Shown here piece by piece: positions 8,795-15,704 of a DNA stretch of 15,704 nt. This DNA is from Entrophospora sp. SA101 (Eukaryota > Glomeromycota > Glomeromycetes > Entrophosporales > Entrophosporaceae). The stretch spans positions 71,138-86,841 of the forward strand of contig CAUDNR010002435.1 of NCBI GenBank assembly GCA_958430865.1. Reading direction: 5' to 3'. The notes beneath the pieces are model-generated. The model saw only the letters and a list, made by a program, of their open reading frames with translations, was not told the origin of the DNA and did no database searches. The translations under genes were made by a program, and so were the position numbers. Each line of letters starts with the position of its first letter. Positions within the stretch are counted from its first letter, which is position 1.

Positions 8795-10116
8795 TCACAT
8801 TGAAATTGGCCTATCATTTAATTCTTTACCATCGAATTTTTGATCATTGTTGCTGTTGTTGTTATATGAATCTTGTAAAGATGATTTTTGTTTCATGAAT
8901 GAAAGACTAAGTGATGCTATCAATATTATATTTTTAGTTAATGTATTATCAAAATTAAAAAAATCTGGAGAGAAGTCAATTTTTCTCCAAATTATAAATA
9001 AATAACTATATAATTACCGAATCCACTAGTAACGCCGCCGCTAATACTTTTATTCTTTGGCTTCTTCAGTTTATCCCATCTATTTCCACTTCCATCTCTC
9101 ATTTTTTGTGCATGACCAACTAAACATTCAATCATTTGATTATAAGTTTCAGAATCCATCATTGTTTGTTCACGTTGATCCAACCAATAAGTTAATACGT
9201 CTGATGTTTGACGTGAAAGTGCCAGAAGTTGTGATTTAAATGCAAGTAATTGGGAGGCTGTATATGTTTGCAGTGTGTCTAATTAGATCACCGTTAGTTA
9301 ATTTTAAACATTCCGAATAATTAAAAATTTCGAGCAAGTAAAAAATATATTTAATAATACCTTCGGGTATCGAACATAATGATTTGGCTAATTCTACATC
9401 AACTTTTTTTGGTTCTTTAGGCATTTGATTATTATTATTTTTTGTTGTTGTAATGATGGAAGAAGATAAAAGATCACGTTGTGAGAAACTGGACGGAGGT
9501 GTTGGTGTTGGTGACGTAGAACGACTAACAGGTGCAGACAAAGAAGTAGTCGATTTATTTGTAACTTTTGTTCCATTCGTTGAAGATGATGTTATATTTG
9601 GCATTTCAACATTATTAAGATTCAAATTTGCTTTTAATTTAGTCTTATTGAAATATATATATGATTTAATAAATGATGTTCAAATTTCTAAAAAAAATAA
9701 TCAAATATAAATAAAAAAAATAGTAATTTTTCCTTTCTTATTTACCTCCTCAAATATTTCTATTGAAATTCCCAAGGCAGCATAAAATTCTTTTCTAATT
9801 AAAGATTTTTTCCATTGAAAGGGAGTTTCATTTGAATCATTAGATATTTGCTGCCATATTTCTATACTAATCAGAATTATAACGTTAATTTTATATTTAC
9901 ATGAGAGATGAGAGCAATCTATTTTCTTGATAATAATTATAGCAATAATAACCTTCCCCTTGTATGTAATATTGATTCAAAATCTCCATTACCAGACTCT
10001 GATGTTATTTGATTGTTATTATCACGTTTGACTGGAAACACATCATTTTGAGTTGGGAATATATTATCTAAAATTTCATTTAAATTTCCAATTTGTTGTA
10101 ATTGTTTATTCATCAT
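8795..10116 (-). CDS. Unrecognised protein, five exons, about 332 aa
   Basis: I do not recognise this family. Exons 10116-9953, 9866-9746, 9643-9361, 9278-9018 and 8964-8795 join in frame (999 bp). The N-terminal part holds LQQIGNLNEILDNIFP. Residues about 58-95 look structured: SIEIWQQIS, then FQWKKSLIRKEFYAALGISI. A Ser/Thr/Pro/Asn-rich linker follows (about 105-165). A second conserved-looking helical block spans about 170-245: ELAKSLCSIPEDTLQTYTAS, LLAFKSQLLALSRQTSDVL, then YWLDQREQTMMDSETYNQMI and VGHAQKMRDG. The C-terminus has a short hydrophobic patch (LTKNIILIASLSLSFM) and an Asn-rich end. The start is uncertain: an alternative first exon (10219-10162, 94-bp GTGTTA...TAG intron, joining at 10067) keeps frame and would add a hydrophobic N-terminus (MAFHTTIIITIFGIILLII), a possible membrane anchor, giving about 335 aa. 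The third exon's acceptor is also uncertain. Divergent from the amidohydrolase gene. Confidence 0.65.
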
Positions 10117-10261
10117 AGAAAAATTTGGGAAGATAAAACAATGTCGATCAATTCGTAACACCAATAATTAATAAGATAATTCCAAATATGGTAATTATGA
10201 TTGTGGTGTGAAAGGCCATCCATCAATCTATTGAAAAAATTTATTTAATTATCAAAATCAA
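10117..10261. promoter_or_regulatory. Compact bidirectional intergenic region
   Basis: Only 145 bp separate the two divergent starts (10116 on minus, 10262 on plus), so the promoters must overlap. The minus strand also carries a 23-codon hydrophobic reading frame (10219-10148) that is either an upstream ORF or the alternative first exon described for the minus-strand gene. No strong TATA or palindrome stands out. Confidence 0.45.
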
Positions 10262-13200
10262 ATGTCACCAAGAAAAATCCATGTTTCTTCTAACAGCCAA
10301 GATTTTCATACTAAAAACAATTTAGTTTTTAATAGAAAAATACTGTCTTCACAATCAATTTCAACAAGAAAAAACTTATTATTATTATTATTTATTTTTA
10401 TAATATGCACATCTTTTACAATTCTATACAACACCTATCAATTAAATTTCAAACCACCTAGATTAGCTCAGTATCAAGCAGGAATTGCACCAGAAACTTA
10501 TAGACAAGGTTTATTGAAATGCAATGAGATTAACCGTGAAAAACTTGATAATAGTAAATTAGTTAGAACAAAAAACCCTAGATATACTGGGGCATCAAAA
10601 ACGATATTATTAAAAAACGCACTGATCTTGGATGGTGTGAGTGATGATGCAATCGAAAGTGATTTATTAATGCAGGATGGTATAATTAAAAGTATTAGTA
10701 GAGATGAAATTAGTAATTATCTAAAGAAAATGAAAGAGACGCAACAAAAATTTAATGATGATGAAATTATTATTATCAATCTTAAGAGGAAATATGTCTC
10801 TCCTGGTTTAGTTGACATGTATAGGTATTATTTATTCTAGATAATGATTATAAAATTTTTGTTATTTATTTTATTTATAATTAATTACATTCATTTGTAA
10901 TATGTTAGTCATGTGGGTTTAGATTCTTGGCCTTATTTAAATTCAAACAGAGATTACAATGAATGGAATGAAATGATTACACCTTATGTTAGTGAATGCC
11001 TATTATTATTATCATTATCATTATTATTTATTATTATTTAACTTAATTTTATTGTGTTAGGTACGTGCCAAGGATGGATTAAATCCAAATGATCCTGGTT
11101 AGTTGAATTCGATAAGCTAAAATAAAAGAATACATTTATTATTATATAATGTAATAATATATTTATATATTTTATGTTATTAGCAATTAGAATTGTGGCT
11201 TCTGGTGGTGTTACAACTTCATTGGGTGCGAAGTTTGTTTTGATAGCAATTTTCAGATATTGTGTTTTATACATTTTGCAAGTATTTAAAAATACTCATA
11301 TACATATACATATACATATCTAGTTTTGCCTGGAAGTTCTAACGTAATGGGTGGTGAAGGCTATGTTATAAAGATGCGATTGGTTGATACACTTTCAGTT
11401 GATGATATGAGTATTAATGCAAACATAAATCCTGAAGAAGAACATAAATGGAGATGGCTGAAAATGACATGTGGTGAAAGTCCAAAGGTATATTAAAATA
11501 ATGATGCATTTTTAGATTATTAAACACGAATTTTTAACCAATTAATTAATTATGTTATACATTTATGTATATTCAAACTAATATTAGCACGATTATGGTG
11601 GTAAACGTTATGCTCCACGCACTAGGATGGGAATAGCATGGCTATTTCGTAGAAGTTTTTCAGAAGCACTCAAAATAAAACAAAGTCAAGATAATTGGTG
11701 TAATTCAGCAAGAAGACTTGGCGGTAGTGAACAATTGAGCACCAATTTTCCAGAGGACCTGAAGTATGAAAGTTTGATTGCTTTGTTAAGAGGCGATGCT
11801 AAATTAAATGTTCATTGTTATGAGGTTGGTATCATTATTATTATCGATTTTTATTGTTTATTCAGACACAAAATAAATTAATATGTGTCACAATAAATCT
11901 TTTTACGGTCGATAATAATCAATAACAATAATAATAGACACATGACATTGAAACAATGATTCGACACTCTTTAGAATTTAATTTTACAATTGCAGCCATA
12001 CATCATGCATCAGACGCTTACCGTATTCCAGAAATAATTAAACGTGGAAATGGTAATATCACTGTTGCCTTATTTTCAGATTTATGGGGCTCTAAAAAAG
12101 AATCCTTTGGTGGTAGTACAAAAGGACCAAAAATATTGGCAGATAACAACATTTTAGTTTCTTTAATAAGTAATCACCCTGTTATAAATGCTCAAACATT
12201 TGTTTTTGAGGCTGCTAAAGCTCATTATTATGGATTGAGTAAATCACTTTCAATTGCTGCCATAACCTCTGTACCGGCTAATTCACTTGGTTTAGGTCAT
12301 CGCATTGGACGTATATCAGTTGGATATGATGCAGATGTAGTGGTAATGTGAATCCATTATACATTTTATATAATTATAAATACATATATTTGATAAATTA
12401 ATTATATAGAGATGTGTTTATATATATATATGTAGATTTGGGATTCTTATCCATTATCACTTGGTGCAACACCTTTAGAAGTATACATAGATGGTATTCC
12501 ACAGTTTGATGCATCGATTTCTCTCTTAGAAAATTCTACCACTAAAAATCTAACTGAAAATAAAAAAATCAATAACCACCAAATAACTAATGATGATAAA
12601 GTTAAATCGCGTACAGTCTCGTCAATTATTATTAAAAATATCGGGAAAGTGTTTATTAATCAAGATTACATTATTGATTCAACAAATCTATTAAGAAATG
12701 AAACTATAAATATTATAATTAAAGATGGTATTGTGGATTGTATTGGATCGGATTGTAAAGATCCAGAAGAAATTTCATTATTTGAAATCGTGGATTTATG
12801 TGGTGGTTATGTACTCCCTGTAAGTTTAGTTAATGTTATATGTAAAATTATATTTTTGTAAATGAATTTTGAATTGTAAATTATTTATTTAGTTATTTGA
12901 TTTAATTTAAAAAAACCCATTTTTTTGATGTTTAGGGAATTACTGCAGTGGGATCTGATCTCGGATTAAGAGAAATTATGCAAGAAGAAAGTACATCAGA
13001 TGGAGAAGTCGAATTCTCTGGCAATCCTAACGAAATTATATACGCATTAGATGGATTGAAATTGGGCGGTAAACATTTGGACGTAGCATATAAAGCTGGA
13101 ATATTTAACGTAATAACATCGCCAATCTCTACTAAAGGGTTAATATCTGGAGTTTCGGTTGCTTTTAAAACAGGAGCAAGTAAAATTATTGACAAAGAAG

Positions 13201-13982
13201 CAATTATTAAAGAAGCTACTGCGTTACATGTCCATATTGGATCAAAACACAAGAGCAAATATTTACCAACAATTTCAAGTCAAATATCAACATTACGTAA
13301 ATTATTGTTGTTGTTTAGAAATAACAACGATGTTGATGATATTTTTAAATATATAATAAATGGAAAAATTCCATTAGTAGCTGAGGTAGATAATAAAGAC
13401 GAGATATCAGCATTAATTAAATTGAAAAAACATATTAAAGCACATGGCGGTGATATTAATTTAGTCATATTAGGTGGTAGTGAATCACATTTGGTAGCAA
13501 AAGAATTATACGAAGAAAACGTTTCGGTGATACTGAGACCAACAAGACCAACACCTAATACATGGTCAACAAAAGATGTTTTAATTGGTAAACCAATAAC
13601 AAACAGAACATGTATTGAAATATTACATGAACACAAAGTTAAAATAGGAATAGGAGTAAGTGATTCGTCATTAGCGAGGAATTTGGTGTGGGATGCAGGT
13701 TGGGTATTTAAAAATAGTAATGGATTATTTAAAGAAAAGGAAATCGTTGGATTAATTACATGGAATTTGGAAAATATTTTAGACTTGAATAAAGATGTGG
13801 TTGATGATAATGGTGGTGATAATGATGATAATAACAAGAATACTAGAAAAAATGGGTTGATTAATGGTAATGCAGCAAGTTTTGTTGCTTATGATGGGAA
13901 TCCTTTTAGTATGGATGCAAAGGTAAAGGTCATTGCGGGAGGAGGAAGGAATAATATTTTAATAGACCCAGAACAAGATTAA
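10262..13982 (+). CDS. Membrane-anchored tandem amidohydrolase-family protein, probably active-site degenerate
   Basis: Nine exons (10262-10824, 10909-10987, 11061-11097, 11184-11225, 11324-11487, 11588-11824, 11938-12342, 12436-12819, 12936-13982) give 2958 bp, 985 aa. Residues about 39-57 (LLLLLFIFIICTSFTILYN) form a type II signal anchor after a basic N-terminus. An amidohydrolase/imidazolonepropionase-like domain follows: LLKNALILDGVSDDA, SPGLVDMYSHVGLDSWP, IVASGGVTTSLVLPGSSN, NVHCYETHDIE (H371), AIHHASDAYR (H396, H397), SNHPVINAQTFVFEAAKA, and a closing beta-sandwich GYDADVVIWDSYPLSLGATP. From about 610 a second, diverged copy of the fold begins (IIIKNIGKVFINQD..., GGYVLPGITAVGSDLGL) without metal-binding histidines. 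In the first domain the usual HxH is Y187-S-H189, and the catalytic Asp expected in 'SDHP' is N453. Fungal relatives are often labelled carbohydrate esterase 9; the true substrate is unknown. Several donors are non-standard (GTTAGT twice, GTGCGA, GTTGGT). AATAAA follows the stop. Confidence 0.8.
11297..11319. repeat. CATATA hexanucleotide repeat in an intron
   Basis: Nearly four copies of catata lie just before the acceptor of the fourth intron of the amidohydrolase gene. It is a simple-sequence tract, likely length-variable, with no sign of function. Confidence 0.7.
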
Positions 13983-14755
13983 AAAATTATATGCATATAG
14001 TGCGTGTGATTAGTTAATAAAAAATTATTTATTTCAAGTTTTTTTTTGTAATTTTCTTTAGAGTTAGTATTTCTTTTAATACAAATAGCATGCATATTAT
14101 ATTTATATATGTGTGTGTGTGTTTAATTTAGAAGTAATTTACATGGATGAAACGGTCAATATTTATTTAATGAGAAAGCAATATTTCTTGTTCGAATCGG
14201 TGGAGTTTCTGGACATTGAATTGGCTCTTTTTGATTTGTTTTTAGCATCGGTGATGGTGATGATGACTATTTCTTTTCATGAGCTTGATTTTTGAGTAAT
14301 TCCAGTCCGTTTTTCTTCCGAGACAATATTTTGGGAGACATTCAAAGGTCTAACCAACTAAGGTTTTTGCCAGATTAAGTAAAATTTGACCCAAAATTCG
14401 GAGTACCAATTTTCTGGAATTAATTCGTAAAAAGGTCACATGAAATTGCATTGAAGAAAATATTTAATTTAAGAATAATTTTATCAGACAAATGAGATAA
14501 TTCAAAGAAAGTATGAAATATATCAATTTAACAGAGAAGACCACGAAGAAAATATTGAGCATCTTGATGATGTTGATCTTTTAATATTTTTTTAAAGCAA
14601 GTAAAATTTTTGGATAATCTAAACTTCCAGAGCCGATTTTCCTTTTTTTTGTGTAACAAATTTCGATTTTGTTATTTACCTTGGAGGTGGTTTTGCCGGA
14701 ATGGAAATTATAGGAAAATGTCCTAATGGCACTTGGAATTAAGAAATCGAACAAA
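13983..14755. other. Intergenic, decayed repeat-like DNA
   Basis: No intact gene is seen. The stretch starts with the amidohydrolase 3' region (AATAAA near 14015) and a short (GT)n run at 14109-14122. A 51-codon open frame from 14143 starts MDETVNIYL but matches nothing I know. At 14653-14742 thirty open codons contain LGGGFAGMEI, which resembles the dinucleotide-binding loop of FAD/NAD oxidoreductases but is too short to support. Its neighbour on the right is a transposase relic, so this is probably old mobile-element DNA. Confidence 0.4.
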
Positions 14756-15307
14756 GGTGAAAATCATTTAAAGATTGCTTATGATAATGCTGGTGGACAA
14801 AATAATAAATTATACTATTTGATTTTATTTGCATTTAGTACTTGTGTGGTTATTATGAAAGTATTGAACAATTCCTTGGACACACAAAATTCAAATATGA
14901 TGGTAATTTTGACTTGATTAAAAAACTCTACAGAAAAACAATTGTAATTGTATGGATCATGTTGAAAAATCAAGCACTTCTGGATTGAATAAAACTCAAT
15001 GCTAAAAAATTTTCAATACCTGGGTATCAAATCTATTTGGGAATTTATAAAAATTAAATGATCTGCAAATGTATCAACATTTTCTTTTTGAAGATTTATT
15101 TAATCCAAAACTCCAGGAGGTTTCCAATTGATCTTTGTTAAATTTAATTTATTGAAAGCTAGGAAAACAGACATTACTAAAGTTATAAAAGAAATCAAAA
15201 CTCTATTTATTTTAGTATTAACATCTCCTAATTTGTATTACAAGCAGCAAGAATACCTTCATAATAATATTTGCCCATTTGTAAAGGATGAATTTAAAGG
15301 CATATAA
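14756..15307 (+). pseudogene. Shattered DDE-transposase-like coding relic
   Basis: Successive frames read as one degraded protein. 14756-14877: GENHLKIAYDNAGGQNNKLY and following residues. 14878-14937, one frame over: GHTKFKYDGNFDLIKKLYRK. 14946-15002, another frame: NCMDHVEKSSTSGLNKTQ. 15011-15058: FQYLGIKSIWEFIKIK and a stop. 15104-15307: SKTPGGFQLIFVKFN through SPNLYYKQQEYLHNN and FVKDEFKGI. The pair DNxGGQNK ... GHTKF..D is the hallmark of an RNase-H-fold DDE domain found in many expanded, mobile-element-derived fungal proteins. At least three frame changes and two stops break it and the N-terminal part is not found. The class of element is not certain. Confidence 0.6.
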
Positions 15308-15395
15308 CTCAAATTGGTTGTAAATTATTTCTCTTCTAATTTTTGTTTCTTTCTAGATTTCTCATGATTTTGTATTAGTGTTTTTTTATTGGTTA

Positions 15396-15704
15396 CAGTC
15401 AAACCTCGTTATAACGAACATATTGGTTTGGCCCCAATGACTGTTATAACGAGGTATTCGGTAACCAAGGTAATTGATGATCATCACGTGATAATTTTAA
15501 CTTTTTTTAATTAATATTAATGATAATAAAATTGTCTCAAATTTTCTTTTCATAGATTTTTTTAAATTTGAAAGTTATGCTCAGAAGTGCAACAATAATT
15601 TTTGTGTTACAACATTTTGAATCTCATGACCAAATTTGGTAATGATTTTCTTTTAATGTAATATGTTCGTTAAACTTTTTTGTTGTAAAGAACTTTTATT
15701 TATT
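15396..15704 (+). mobile_element. Left end of a pogo/Tigger-like Tc1-mariner element, cut by window edge
   Basis: Directly after a TA dinucleotide (15394-15395, the expected target site) the sequence begins CAGTCAAACCTCGTTATAAC. This closely follows the pogo/Tigger terminal pattern CAGT..AACCTCG.TATAACGAA. A 13-bp exact inverted repeat (15403-15415 and 15443-15455, acctcgttataac / gttataacgaggt) with a 27-bp loop containing GGCCCCAAT gives the subterminal hairpin usual in this group, followed by attcggtaacc. The rest to the window edge is non-coding in what can be seen. The right end and any transposase lie outside, so length and activity cannot be judged. Confidence 0.7.

Noticed and set aside
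12932..13258. Minus-strand 108-codon open frame
   Set aside because: Antisense shadow of the same amidohydrolase exon; no family resemblance.
13280..13837. Minus-strand 185-codon open frame
   Set aside because: It lies antisense to the last amidohydrolase exon, whose plus-strand frame is long and family-like.
14377..14642. Possible direct repeats near 14377-14417 and 14599-14642 (aagtaaaattt...gattttcc-like)
   Set aside because: Only a loose match over about 40 bp with gaps in AT-rich DNA; not enough to call.
15484..15493. ATCACGTGAT palindrome (E-box core CACGTG)
   Set aside because: It lies within the pogo-like element rather than a gene promoter and is short enough for chance.
1..15704. 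CRISPR arrays, tRNA or rRNA genes, or a new defence or biosynthetic cluster
   Set aside because: No regularly spaced repeats, cloverleaf-like sequence or co-directional accessory gene set is visible; the neighbouring genes are unrelated housekeeping functions.

Overview
The window is about three-quarters A+T. Its genes are cut by short introns (53-116 bp, GT...TAG, usually GTA at the donor), and decayed DNA transposons lie between them. Gene content (a yeast-like galactose-1-phosphate uridylyltransferase, a nuclear gene for mitochondrial EF-Ts, a dynactin Arp10-type actin, an amidohydrolase of the type often labelled 'carbohydrate esterase 9' in fungi) points to a fungus. The base composition, intron style and mobile-element load fit an early-diverging lineage such as the arbuscular mycorrhizal Glomeromycotina; this placement is inference.

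Layout. 1-701: AT-rich, no confident gene. 702-1815 (+): a heavily decayed copy of a PRMT1/Hmt1-type protein arginine methyltransferase. 1968-3748 (-): the GALT gene (Leloir pathway), interrupted by an exact-boundary 538-bp tandem duplication covering the end of exon 1, intron 1 and the start of exon 2. Splicing from the outer donor to the inner acceptor would still give an intact 364-aa enzyme. 3749-4260: divergent promoter region holding a short hAT-like non-autonomous element. 4261-5546 (+): mitochondrial EF-Ts, two exons. 5673-7701 (-): Arp10-like actin-related protein, seven exons, tail-to-tail with EF-Ts. 7981-8510: a related, internally deleted hAT element still carrying a frameshifted transposase C-terminus. 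8795-10116 (-): an unrecognised five-exon gene of about 332 aa, divergent from its neighbour across 145 bp. 10262-13982 (+): a nine-exon, 985-aa membrane-anchored tandem amidohydrolase with apparent loss of key active-site residues. 13983-15395: no intact gene, but a shattered DDE-transposase-like coding relic (14756-15307). 15396 to the edge: the left terminus of a pogo/Tigger-like element.

The living genes are unrelated housekeeping functions (sugar metabolism, mitochondrial translation, dynein/dynactin motility, hydrolase). No gene cluster or obvious new multi-gene system is visible. The most notable signals are the GALT tandem duplication with a possible splice rescue, the possible pseudo-amidohydrolase, the unrecognised divergent gene, and a 13-bp motif shared upstream of GALT and Arp10. 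All exon joins were read by eye from frame continuity and family resemblance; none is backed by transcript data.
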